Positions 8,107-16,591 of a DNA stretch of 64,000 nucleotides are shown one piece after another; position 1 is the first letter of the stretch, and each line of letters begins with the position of its first letter. A program made the translations under genes and the position numbers. The notes beneath the pieces are model-generated. The model saw only the letters and a list, made by a program, of their open reading frames with translations. It was not told the origin of the DNA and did not search any database. The stretch comes from an uncultured Megasphaera sp. GTDB lineage: Bacteria > Bacillota > Negativicutes > Veillonellales > Megasphaeraceae. The stretch is from contig UQHB01000002.1 of NCBI GenBank assembly GCA_900540735.1, forward strand, positions 52,080 to 116,079, in the 5' to 3' direction.

Positions 8107-8547
8107 TTAGACTAAACGGCAGCCGCCAAATTCCGGAGAGCAGACGTACTGTTCTTCATCTGCTGTGTGCTGTACAGCAAATTCTTCTTTCCATAAGCCG
8201 TGTAAGTTGCAGTATGCATAGACAATACCATGGTCATCTGCATCGAAGACAGCTTTTGGTTTCTGGCCTGGTTTGAGGTAACGGATTTCTACTTTTTTGT
8301 CCGTTACGAGGGCAATCCATTCGATGTAGTGTTTTTCTTCAGACGGATGTTCTACAGAACCAACTTCTACTTCCAAGACATTATCGATTTTCTGTAATGC
8401 CGGAACGTGTTTTTCTGTAGCTGCATCTGTGGAACCAGCAACTAATAATGTATATTTCTGACCATCTACTGTTAATTCTTTGCCTGCTGCACCAACGAGT
8501 GCTAAAACGTTACCTGCTTCATTGCGATAAAATGCTACTTCTCTCAT
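8107..8547 (-). CDS. Superoxide reductase (desulfoferrodoxin family) with a degenerate centre I
   Basis: 146 residues. All centre II iron ligands are visible: EKHVP (His47), SVEHP (His67), EKHYIEW (His73) and CNLHG (Cys113, His116), with Lys46 beside the first histidine. This is the site that reduces superoxide to peroxide in anaerobes. The N-terminal desulforedoxin-like region keeps the fold pattern, but its four iron-binding cysteines are all replaced (FYRNEAGNV and LTVDGQKYTLL), so centre I cannot form. A C-terminal extension beyond the usual CNLHGLWK end carries two extra cysteines (Cys136 and Cys143). It is monocistronic, with its own terminator, and divergent from murQ. Confidence 0.92.
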   Translation of the reverse strand: MREVAFYRNEAGNVLALVGAAGKELTVDGQKYTLLVAGSTDAATEKHVPALQKIDNVLEVEVGSVEHPSEEKHYIEWIALVTDKKVEIRYLKPGQKPKAVFDADDHGIVYAYCNLHGLWKEEFAVQHTADEEQYVCSPEFGGCRLV

Positions 8548-8733
8548 AGTTGTTCCTCCTCTAATACATAAACAATATATAGTATGTAAAATATCTAAAT
8601 ACAGATATTAATTAGTAACTATTATTCCTTATTTCTTGGTTTTTATTATACAGCACTTTTTCTCATAAATCAAGAGCATTTTAGTAAATTTACGAAATTT
8701 ACATAATTACGTGAAAAGAATTAGATTCTGCTA

Positions 8734-8739
8734 TATAAT
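8734..8739 (+). promoter_or_regulatory. Candidate -10 box of the murQ operon
   Basis: TATAAT 38 bases upstream of the murQ start, in the AT-rich spacer divergent to the superoxide reductase gene. No good -35 box is visible. Confidence 0.5.
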
Positions 8740-8777
8740 GAAATAGATTTGATTAGTTATACGAAAGGATGACGACT

Positions 8778-9689
8778 ATGATTTCATTAGATATACTTGC
8801 TACAGAACAGCGCAACAGTGCCAGTGCTCATATAGATACAGTGCCGACAGCAGAACTTGTCCGCATCATGAATGACGAAGACAAGAAGGTCGCTGCAGCC
8901 ATTACGAAAATATTGCCCGACATTGCCAAGGCAATCGATGTCATTACAGACCGTCTGCGCCAAGGAGGACGGCTCTTTTACATGGGTTCCGGCACGTCTG
9001 GCCGCTTGGGCATCCTCGATGCCGTCGAATGCCCGCCTACGTACAGCACAGCCCCAGACCTGGTGCAAGGGTTAATTGCCGGCGGTTACGATGCCATTTT
9101 TAAGGCTAAAGAAGGAGCAGAAGACTCGGAGGACTTAGGGCGCGAAGATTTACAGCGTCACGGCATTACGGCGCAAGATGTGGTCGTCGGCCTCAGTGCG
9201 TCAGGCCGTACACCTTATGTCATTGGCGGCCTCGTCTACGCTGAAATGAAAGGGGCTGCAACAATCGCTGTTGACTGCTCGCCCAATTCTGCCATTGGCG
9301 ACTGCGCCGAAATCGACTTATGTGCCCTTGTTGGCCCAGAAGTCGTAACAGGATCAACACGCCTAAAAGCTGGGACAGCACAAAAGATGATTCTCAACAT
9401 GCTCTCTACAGGGACGATGATTAAATTAGGCAAAGTCTACGGCAACCTCATGGTCGATGTGAAATCATCAAACCAAAAGCTCACTGAACGGGCACGGCAC
9501 ATCGTCATGACGGCCACAGACTGCACGCGCACAGAAGCGCTAGAGACCCTCGACCAGTGCGGCGGTAAGGCCAAGACAGCCATCGTCATGATTCTTCTCC
9601 ACGTCTCTGCCCAAGAAGCAGAAGCGTCCCTCGCTAAAGCCCAAGGATACGTAGCCAAAGCCTTACAGGAGGTGCATCATGGATTATAA
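8778..9689 (+). CDS. murQ: N-acetylmuramic acid 6-phosphate etherase
   Basis: MurQ removes the D-lactyl ether of MurNAc-6-phosphate to give GlcNAc-6-phosphate, in the cytoplasm, for peptidoglycan recycling. About 303 residues with the SIS-domain signature FYMGSGTSGRLGILDAVECPPT, VVGLSASGRTPYVIGGL and the C-terminal LTERARHIVM, which are strongly conserved in the family. The ATG at 8778 is preferred because AAAGGA is 9 bases upstream; an ATG at 8769 abuts the ribosome-binding site. The gene overlaps the PTS gene by 11 bases, so the two are translationally coupled. Confidence 0.97.
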   Translation: MISLDILATEQRNSASAHIDTVPTAELVRIMNDEDKKVAAAITKILPDIAKAIDVITDRLRQGGRLFYMGSGTSGRLGILDAVECPPTYSTAPDLVQGLIAGGYDAIFKAKEGAEDSEDLGREDLQRHGITAQDVVVGLSASGRTPYVIGGLVYAEMKGAATIAVDCSPNSAIGDCAEIDLCALVGPEVVTGSTRLKAGTAQKMILNMLSTGTMIKLGKVYGNLMVDVKSSNQKLTERARHIVMTATDCTRTEALETLDQCGGKAKTAIVMILLHVSAQEAEASLAKAQGYVAKALQEVHHGL

Positions 9690-11082
9690 ACAAACGGCAA
9701 CAGATATTTTTAAGGTCGTCGGGCCCAAAGAGAATGTGACCCACGTCTATCATTGCATGACGCGCTTACGTCTCCACGTCCATGACGAACATTTCACAGC
9801 AGAAGAATTAAAACAGATTTCCGGTGTCCTCGGCGTAAATACGTCTGGCGATGAATGGCAAATCGTCCTCGGCCCGGGCAAGGCCGCGAAGGTAACGCAA
9901 GAATTTAAGCAGCTCTTAACAGATGCGCCAGCACCGGCACCGGCCAAACCGCAATCCCAATCGACACACCAAGATACGCTGCAAAAACTTGTCCAAGCGT
10001 CGTCCGTCGGCTCTGGCAAAGAGTTACACGAAGCGATTCGCAAGAAAAATGCCACAGCACCAAAGCTCTTATTGAAGAAGATTTCCCATATTTTTATCCC
10101 TATCATTCCGGCCTTCATCGCTTGCGGCCTCATTACGGGCATCTTAAATATTGTCTTAAAAGTCAATCCAACCCTAGCGGACTATGCATTCGTACAAATG
10201 CTTGCCGTGGCCGGTAACGCCGCCTTTTGGGGATTAAATATCTTCGTTGGTATCAACGCAGCTAAAGAATTTGGCGGTTCGCCCATGCTCGGTGGTGTCA
10301 TGGCTGCCATTTTGACCCATCCTAACTTGGCCTATATTACGCTTTTAGATGAACCGCTCGTACCAGGGCGTGGCGGCATTATTGCCGTCCTCTTAGTGGT
10401 CTGGTTCTCGTCGTGGCTAGAAAAACGGCTCCACCGCATCATTCCGGCTATGTTCGATTTGTTTTTGACACCGCTCTGCGTTGTCCTCATTTCGACCTTT
10501 GTGGCCCTTTGTATTTGTCAGCCTGTCGGCGGCTATATTTCTGAAGCTATTGGCTATGCAGCGACGACGTCTATCGGTACAGGCGGTGCGTTGACGGGCT
10601 TCATCTTAGGCGGTACATTCCTGCCTATGGTCATGGTCGGTGTCCATCAAGGGCTGACACCGATTCATGCAGAATTGCTCGCCCGTTACGGCGTGACGAT
10701 TTTACTGCCTATTTTAGCCATGGCTGGAGGCGGTCAAGTTGGGGCAGCTTTCGCCGTCTATTGCAAAACGAAGAATAAAGCCTTAAAGAAAACCATTGCC
10801 TCTGCTCTCCCAGTCGGACTCATGGGCGTTGGAGAACCGCTCATTTACGGTGTCACCCTCCCCTTAGGGAAGCCTTTTATCGGAGCCTGCATTGGCGGTG
10901 CCTTTGGTGGTGCTGTCCAAGCGGCCTACATGGTTGGCGCAGCAGCCCTTGGTATTTCCGGGCTTCCTTTAGCCGCGAGTACAGACAATATTCCCATGTA
11001 TTTACTCGGTCTCGTCGTGGCTTACGTCGTCGGCTTTATTGCAACGTGGCTCATTGGCTTTGACGACCCGGCAGAAACGTAG
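9679..11082 (+). CDS. murP: PTS transporter subunit IIBC, N-acetylmuramic acid type
   Basis: 467 residues. The first 90 form an EIIB domain with the phosphorylated cysteine in HCMTRLRL (Cys26). A linker rich in Ala, Pro and Gln follows, then a ten-helix EIIC domain of the glucose/sucrose superfamily (IPIIPAFIACGLITGI, MGVGEPLIYGVTLP). No EIIA domain is present, so it must borrow a glucose-type EIIA from elsewhere, as MurP does in other bacteria. The position between murQ and mupG indicates MurNAc or MurNAc-GlcNAc as the substrate, imported and phosphorylated at C6. Confidence 0.9.
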   Translation: MDYKQTATDIFKVVGPKENVTHVYHCMTRLRLHVHDEHFTAEELKQISGVLGVNTSGDEWQIVLGPGKAAKVTQEFKQLLTDAPAPAPAKPQSQSTHQDTLQKLVQASSVGSGKELHEAIRKKNATAPKLLLKKISHIFIPIIPAFIACGLITGILNIVLKVNPTLADYAFVQMLAVAGNAAFWGLNIFVGINAAKEFGGSPMLGGVMAAILTHPNLAYITLLDEPLVPGRGGIIAVLLVVWFSSWLEKRLHRIIPAMFDLFLTPLCVVLISTFVALCICQPVGGYISEAIGYAATTSIGTGGALTGFILGGTFLPMVMVGVHQGLTPIHAELLARYGVTILLPILAMAGGGQVGAAFAVYCKTKNKALKKTIASALPVGLMGVGEPLIYGVTLPLGKPFIGACIGGAFGGAVQAAYMVGAAALGISGLPLAASTDNIPMYLLGLVVAYVVGFIATWLIGFDDPAET

Positions 11083-11091
11083 GAGGACAAT

Positions 11092-12177
11092 ATGAAAACA
11101 GGTATTTCCCTTTACCCCGGTTTAACACCTATGACGATGTCCTATGAGGCGTATTTCCAGCACCTCAAGGACTATGGCATAAGCCGCATCTTTACATCTC
11201 TTCATATTCCCGAAACGAATAAAGAGGCCTTACGCCAAGACTCACAGGACATGCTCACTACAGCCAAGGCCTATGACCTCGATATCGTTGCCGACGTGTC
11301 GCCCAACACATGTGACCTCCTTGGCATAAATGAAATCAATCCCTTCGTCTTACAAGATCTGGGCATTACGACGGTTCGTCTGGATTTTGGCTTCAACCTC
11401 GCTAAGACGGCTCTTTTTAGTCAGGTCATGCCCATTCAACTCAATGCGTCTACCATCCAGCCAGCGTATATGGAAGCGTTGCGCCGAGCTGGTGCCAACA
11501 TGAGCCACATCGATAGTCTCCACAATTTTTATCCCCGTCCGTACACAGGCTTATCTGCTGACTTTGTACAACGCCAAACGGCCCTGCTCCATGACACAGG
11601 CATTTCTGTCGGTGCCTTTGTTGCCGGACAGACGACGAAACGCAGTCCCTTGTATGAAGGCTTGCCGACCATCGAAGACCATCGCACGAAAGACGTGAGT
11701 TTTGCCAGCCGTCACCTTGCTGCACTGGGCATAGATTCTATTTTTATTAGCGACCCACAACCGACAGATGACGAGCTCCAAGCGTTACAAGAATTATCTA
11801 GTGTAAATCGTGACACCGTCCTGATTAAAGCACGTCTGCTCAGCAAGGACTGGCACATGCGCGACTTTCTCAGCCATATCTTTACAGCACGCCTCGATGA
11901 AGCGGCCTATGTGATACGGACGCAAGAAAGCCGCGACCTCTTAGATGGCTACGTCGTCGAACGAGACGACACCATCTGTAGACCGCGGCAATACGGCGAT
12001 ATTACAGTCGATACGAAAGATTTTCTCCGCTATATGGGCGAAGTCGAAATCATTCGCCACGACCTACCAGAAGACAAGCGGACAAATATTGTCGCACGCG
12101 TCGTTGATGAAGATTTACCTTTACTACAATATATTACGCCAGGACGGAAATTCCGCCTTCTCTTCGTCCGCTCATGA
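11092..12177 (+). CDS. mupG: 6-phospho-N-acetylmuramidase, MupG (DUF871) family
   Basis: 361 residues, with a ribosome-binding site (AGGAGG) just after murP. The sequence begins MKTGISLYPGLTPM and carries RIFTSLHIPE, ADVSPNTCDLLG, RLDFGF and NFYPRPYTGL, all typical of the DUF871 TIM-barrel family; the C-terminal part is a small beta domain. In Staphylococcus aureus MupG hydrolyses MurNAc-6-phosphate-GlcNAc after PTS uptake (established). Here it completes a uptake-cleavage-etherase set with MurP and MurQ. Its stop overlaps the end of the convergent DMT gene by 6 bases. Confidence 0.9.
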   Translation: MKTGISLYPGLTPMTMSYEAYFQHLKDYGISRIFTSLHIPETNKEALRQDSQDMLTTAKAYDLDIVADVSPNTCDLLGINEINPFVLQDLGITTVRLDFGFNLAKTALFSQVMPIQLNASTIQPAYMEALRRAGANMSHIDSLHNFYPRPYTGLSADFVQRQTALLHDTGISVGAFVAGQTTKRSPLYEGLPTIEDHRTKDVSFASRHLAALGIDSIFISDPQPTDDELQALQELSSVNRDTVLIKARLLSKDWHMRDFLSHIFTARLDEAAYVIRTQESRDLLDGYVVERDDTICRPRQYGDITVDTKDFLRYMGEVEIIRHDLPEDKRTNIVARVVDEDLPLLQYITPGRKFRLLFVRS

Positions 12178-13050
12178 TTTACTATTGAGCAAGATGACGG
12201 CTCCTAAAATACACAGGATGCCGACTACGCCAACGGTCGTCAAGGCTTCGTGAAAGACGACAATACCGACAACCGTTGATGTGAGCGGTTCGATTGACGC
12301 TAAAATAGAAGCCTTCCCTGCTTCCATGTGCTGTAACCCTAAGGTATAGAGTAAAAACGGGGCCGTCGTCGAAAGAATCCCTAGCAGTGCAAGCCATGCT
12401 AACGCAACAGGAGTGTCCATAACGACCTGAGCCATCATGGGCACATCGGCAAAAGGCAAGAGGCCTAAGGAAGCAATTACAAAGGTCCACGTCGTCACAG
12501 CATAAGGCGTGTATTTCTGCAAAGCATACCGTCCAAAGATGGAATACAAGGCATAACCAAAGCCTGCACTTAAGCCAGCCAAGATGCCCGGTACATTGAT
12601 TTCACCAAGGCCGAGACCGCTGACTAAGGCACAGCCCGCAAAGGCCAAGACGAGACAACACGCTTTGCGCCGTGTAAATCGTTCTTTAAATAAGATAACC
12701 GAAAGAATCATGACGATACTCGGTGCCGTATAGAGCAAAATGGCAGCAACCGATAAGGTCGTAAGCTGTATGGCCGTAAAATAACAAACATTGAAAAAGA
12801 CGATACTACAAAGACCTGTACCGAAAAATATCCAAATGTCTTTGACAGCTAAGCACAAGTCCTGCCCATGAAAGGCTGCCATATAGAGCAGCATCCCCAG
12901 GGCAGTGATTAAGGAGCGGCCAAACGTAAGCTGTACAGGAGAATAGTCCAGAGCCGCTAAGTGACGCGAAAATAAGCCAATCATACCCCAACATATACCG
13001 GCACCGACAATACAAAAGGGTGCCGTTTTTTTTGTAATCATCAGCCCCAT
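12172..13050 (-). CDS. DMT-superfamily EamA transporter
   Basis: About 292 residues from the ATG at 13050 (GGGGGAG 6 bases upstream). Ten hydrophobic segments arranged as two EamA repeats, with GICWGMIGLFSRHLA at the start of the first and GLSAGFGYALYSIFGRYAL at the start of the second. This family exports amino acids or other small metabolites; the substrate cannot be told. It is convergent with mupG, sharing 6 bases at the stops, and appears monocistronic. Confidence 0.88.
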   Translation of the reverse strand: MGLMITKKTAPFCIVGAGICWGMIGLFSRHLAALDYSPVQLTFGRSLITALGMLLYMAAFHGQDLCLAVKDIWIFFGTGLCSIVFFNVCYFTAIQLTTLSVAAILLYTAPSIVMILSVILFKERFTRRKACCLVLAFAGCALVSGLGLGEINVPGILAGLSAGFGYALYSIFGRYALQKYTPYAVTTWTFVIASLGLLPFADVPMMAQVVMDTPVALAWLALLGILSTTAPFLLYTLGLQHMEAGKASILASIEPLTSTVVGIVVFHEALTTVGVVGILCILGAVILLNSKS

Positions 13051-13199
13051 AAGCAACTCCCCCTCATATATATATATTTACTTGTCATTATATCATATAT
13101 TTTTAGGATTTTGCTGTATGTTTCTTATATTTTATAAATAGGCATTCTGATTCTGTCGCCAAATCGTCAACGTTTCGTATAAAAAGTCCTATGAAAATA

Positions 13200-13208
13200 T
13201 GGTATAAT
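13200..13208 (+). promoter_or_regulatory. Extended -10 promoter of the M48 protease gene
   Basis: TGGTATAAT, 55 bases before the chosen protease start. The -35 region is weak, so the TG extension probably matters. Confidence 0.5.
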
Positions 13209-13263
13209 AAGTACATTCCCTAAGGTTTTATCTAGTATGGCAAGAAAGGAGTTGTCTACTATT

Positions 13264-14343
13264 ATGTCTACGATGAAATGGAAACAACGTCTCGCTGCTG
13301 CCGCCCTTTGCGTCGACCTCAGTGTGACTGTAATACCTACTGTACCAGGGCAGGCCTTTGATATTGGTACGCTCATTGGGGTCGGTGCCCAGTATGCTGC
13401 CATCAATCAGCAGCTTAACTACCTCGATAACGAAGGGCGCGACGACTTTATGAAGCAAGTCAAAGAACAATACGGCGTCAATACGGATCCAACGGCAAAC
13501 GCTATGGTTGCCAGAGTGATGAAGAATCTCTCGGCATCTGTCGCTAAAATCGACCCGTCCATTAACGAAAAGCCTTATAATTATTTCGTCAATAATGACA
13601 CGAGCTTTAACGCCTTTTGTACGCTTGGCCACAATATGAGCGTCAATATCGGCCTCTTTGAGCCGCTCAATTATAACGAAAACGAAGTCGCTTTCGTCTT
13701 AGCCCACGAAATGGGGCACGGCCAAAAAGGGCATCCTGTACAAGGTGTCAAGAAATCCATGCCAATTAGTCTGCTTGCCTCCTTAGCCGGAGCTAATGGC
13801 GGTGCAGCCCAATTAGGTGCAGCTATTGTTTCCCAAATCGGTACGGCTCAGCTCGTTACAAAACCTATGGAAAAACAAGCCGATGAATTGGCCTTTACGT
13901 ACGCCGTCGGTGCAGGCTATAATCCCGGTGCCGGTGCAGCCCTTTGGCAACGTATGCTCGATAAAGGGGGCGACGTCAAAACGAGTGGTGTCATGTCCCT
14001 CTTTAATGACCATCCGACCAACGTCAGCCGTCGCGACACGTACAGCAAAACCGTCACAAAGTGGAGCCAAGGCATCGTCACTGTCGATGCTGATACGGGC
14101 ACTATTTCCATTCGTGGCAAAGAATGGTATACACCAGCCGACATGACTTCTATGAGCGGTAAAGAACGGGCTTACCTCATTGCAGGCAACCTCTCGGCAG
14201 TATATCATCAAAATAAGAAACCGACGAGTGCTGTATACGTCAATAGCAGCAACGTCCTTTGCGTAGGCAACCAACCTATTGTCGACCTTAGTCCGGAACA
14301 GAATGCCGGAGCCATTACGACTAAGCTCCAAGAACTATTATAG
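13264..14343 (+). CDS. M48 family zinc metalloprotease, exported
   Basis: About 359 residues from the ATG at 13264; GGAG is 12 bases upstream, and another ATG lies three codons on. A signal peptide (MKWKQRLAAAALC...) ends near PGQA. The zinc-binding HEMGH lies at residues 148-152 (VLAHEMGHGQKGH), and the third ligand is probably Glu in KQADELAFTYA. The family (M48B/BepA-like) degrades or helps assemble envelope proteins in the periplasm of diderms. The C-terminal third has no recognised domain. It is the first gene of a three-gene run with the NYN nuclease 16 bases downstream. Confidence 0.88.
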   Translation: MSTMKWKQRLAAAALCVDLSVTVIPTVPGQAFDIGTLIGVGAQYAAINQQLNYLDNEGRDDFMKQVKEQYGVNTDPTANAMVARVMKNLSASVAKIDPSINEKPYNYFVNNDTSFNAFCTLGHNMSVNIGLFEPLNYNENEVAFVLAHEMGHGQKGHPVQGVKKSMPISLLASLAGANGGAAQLGAAIVSQIGTAQLVTKPMEKQADELAFTYAVGAGYNPGAGAALWQRMLDKGGDVKTSGVMSLFNDHPTNVSRRDTYSKTVTKWSQGIVTVDADTGTISIRGKEWYTPADMTSMSGKERAYLIAGNLSAVYHQNKKPTSAVYVNSSNVLCVGNQPIVDLSPEQNAGAITTKLQELL

Positions 14344-14359
14344 GAGAATCTAATATATT

Positions 14360-15232
14360 ATGGACCATGAAATGAAATTAGCCGTCGTCATTGATGCAGA
14401 AAACATTTCCAGTAAGTACATTGAAGTCATTTTATCAGAAGCAAATAATTTAGGCGACGTCATTTACAAACGCATTTACGGCAACTGGACAACACCGCAA
14501 ATGGCCTCGTGGCGCGATACGATTTTAGACAACGCCATTCAGCCAGTACAACAATACAGCAATACGATTCGCAAAAACTCGTCCGATTCGGCCCTCATCA
14601 TCGACACGATGGATTTACTCTATCAAAGCAATTTAGACGGCTTTTGTATCGTCTCGTCAGACAGCGACTTTACGCGCCTTGCATCGCGCCTCAGAGAATC
14701 ACAAAAATACGTCCTCGGCATGGGCGAAAGCAAAACGCCGCGGTCTTTTATTTCAGCATGCAATAAATTTCTCTATCTCGATGTCCTCTTAGAAGAAGCA
14801 GAAGAAAACGAAGCCGAAAACAACGCTGCTGAAACGACTACAGACGGTGCAGCCAAACCGCAGCCTTTTAACGGCACGACGACCTTGCCTGTCCCCGTGA
14901 GCCGCGTGCGGCCTTATGAAAAAACACCGGGGAAAGACTTTTGGACCATTAAACAAGCACTTATTAAATTAACGGAAGAGAACTCAGACGATAACGGCTG
15001 GATTTTCTCTGGCACCTTGGGCAATCTGTTGAGCAAACAATTTTCAGACTTTGACGTGCGGAACTTTGGTTATAAAAAATTCGTGCCCTTCATTGAATCC
15101 CTGAAAATCTTCGACGTCAATACTTTTACAGACGAAAAAAATAGGACGGTCAAACACAATTACTTCCGTTTAAAGCCCCAACTACGCCGTCCGTACCGTC
15201 CCTTTCGCATGCCGCACAAACATTTTAAGTAA
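14360..15232 (+). CDS. NYN-domain ribonuclease with OST-HTH/LOTUS domain
   Basis: 290 residues. The N-terminal half is a NYN/PIN-like domain (LabA type), with acidic residues in AVVIDAENIS, SSDSALIIDTMDLL and IVSSDSDFTRLASRL, the expected metal-binding set. A low-complexity acidic linker near residues 145-170 leads to a C-terminal OST-HTH (LOTUS) RNA-binding domain (WTIKQALIKLTEEN, WIFSGTLGNLLSKQ, GYKKFVPFIESL). The predicted role is RNA cleavage or binding; the natural target in bacteria is unknown. It sits between an exported protease and a membrane pseudo-exonuclease, with close spacing upstream. Confidence 0.85.
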   Translation: MDHEMKLAVVIDAENISSKYIEVILSEANNLGDVIYKRIYGNWTTPQMASWRDTILDNAIQPVQQYSNTIRKNSSDSALIIDTMDLLYQSNLDGFCIVSSDSDFTRLASRLRESQKYVLGMGESKTPRSFISACNKFLYLDVLLEEAEENEAENNAAETTTDGAAKPQPFNGTTTLPVPVSRVRPYEKTPGKDFWTIKQALIKLTEENSDDNGWIFSGTLGNLLSKQFSDFDVRNFGYKKFVPFIESLKIFDVNTFTDEKNRTVKHNYFRLKPQLRRPYRPFRMPHKHFK

Positions 15233-15317
15233 AAGGTATCTGTAAAATTTCTCTTCCCCCTTTTTTAATGTATGTAAAAATTGTAAAATAGACATACGAA
15301 AGGAGGTATGAGAAAGG

Positions 15318-16430
15318 ATGAAATTACAGCTCGACATGAACACGCAAAAAGCACTCCAGTCCTTAGCCCAGCGCAAGCCCAATTCAACCATTTCGATTGC
15401 TGCTGATTTGGCGAACGACAACGTAAATAGTATTTGCCGCATTGCCTTGGCGTGGATTACAGACGGCAATGTCCATGGCATTTCCTATTTGATTAAACCG
15501 CCAACACCGGACTTTACATCGCGGAAAGTGACGGCTGACATGGTCGCCGACAGCAAGCCCTTTGCCGTCGTGTGGGACACGGAAATCAAACCGCTTCTCC
15601 ATGATGAAATCCTTTCGGCATACCGGTCAGAACAACTCTTCCTGGCTATCAAAGCCAGTTACGAAACAGGCGGCCATCCCTTTAAGATGGATGACGTGTA
15701 CGTACGGGACTTGCGTTTTTTAGCCAGCACGTATATACCGGATCTTGGCAATGACTCGTTCGTCTCTATTATGCATTTTATGAAAATCCCAGTCGACCTC
15801 GATAATGCCTTGAGCCGGGCTATGGCTTGCATTTGTAGTCTCGATTGGTTGGAAAAACTCTATCCTGTCAGCAATTACGGAATTCCCTTATCGGCCATCA
15901 TGGCCGGTGCTTTGTGCCCACAGACCATGCCCTTAGAGCCAGAAGAAGCGGCCGCTTTGGCAGAAGCGCAACAACAAAAATACGACCGTCTCAATCACTA
16001 TGCCAAAGTGCTTTTCATTCCCTTTCTCATTCTCTGTGTCTTCTTGACGCTCTATTATGTGCAGCGATATACAGAGCAGCACCGCGACGATGTAGACTTT
16101 TCAGCATATAAAATAACCGAAGCCATTACGTCGTCTACTGTAAAAAATGCCGTCCTCAAGCCGTCAGCCAATCATCAATATACGATGCAGCGTGCGACTT
16201 ACGTCATTGTAGAACCGAAAGCAACGCGTCCCTTTATTCAGGCCATGAAGACAGAAAACCTGAAAGATTTGCAGCGCCTCATTCAAAACGATGAAGTCAT
16301 CGTCTTTATGGAGCCAACGAAAGTAGAAGTGACCGGCAACGGCCCAGAAGGCTTTGTCACCATAAAGATACTCGAAGGCGTGTTTAAAGATAAGACCGGC
16401 ATTACGCCTATTGTCATGGTCAATAAATAA
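15318..16430 (+). CDS. Membrane-anchored DnaQ-like pseudo-exonuclease, function unknown
   Basis: 370 residues. Residues 20-180 follow the layout of a DEDD (DnaQ-type) exonuclease: ISIAADLANDNVNSICRIAL for Exo I, SAYRSEQLFLAI for Exo II, and FMKIPVDLDNALSRAMACI for Exo III. The catalytic acidic residues and the Exo III histidine are replaced, so no nuclease activity is expected. One hydrophobic helix near residues 230-250 (VLFIPFLILCVFLTLYYV) anchors it. The C-terminal 110 residues contain a possible SH3-like beta domain (VTIKILEGVFKDKTG). It follows the NYN/OST-HTH gene by 85 bases and ends at a strong terminator. I do not recognise a named family; the pseudo-exonuclease call is inference from pattern. 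Confidence 0.6.
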   Translation: MKLQLDMNTQKALQSLAQRKPNSTISIAADLANDNVNSICRIALAWITDGNVHGISYLIKPPTPDFTSRKVTADMVADSKPFAVVWDTEIKPLLHDEILSAYRSEQLFLAIKASYETGGHPFKMDDVYVRDLRFLASTYIPDLGNDSFVSIMHFMKIPVDLDNALSRAMACICSLDWLEKLYPVSNYGIPLSAIMAGALCPQTMPLEPEEAAALAEAQQQKYDRLNHYAKVLFIPFLILCVFLTLYYVQRYTEQHRDDVDFSAYKITEAITSSTVKNAVLKPSANHQYTMQRATYVIVEPKATRPFIQAMKTENLKDLQRLIQNDEVIVFMEPTKVEVTGNGPEGFVTIKILEGVFKDKTGITPIVMVNK

Positions 16431-16441
16431 GATTATAAGCC

Positions 16442-16476
16442 AATCCTCATGAATTTATTGTTCATGGGGATTTTTT
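16442..16476 (+). terminator. Intrinsic terminator after the pseudo-exonuclease gene
   Basis: AATCCTCATGAA pairs with TTCATGGGGATT, followed by six T. Confidence 0.88.
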
Positions 16477-16591
16477 GTAAAAAAAGAAAAACTTTTACGC
16501 AAATGTATATAGTACTACAAAGTCATCATTGCTTTTACAGTATACTATAAATAACAAAAAATCATTTTAATAATGACAGGAAGTTGTACTT

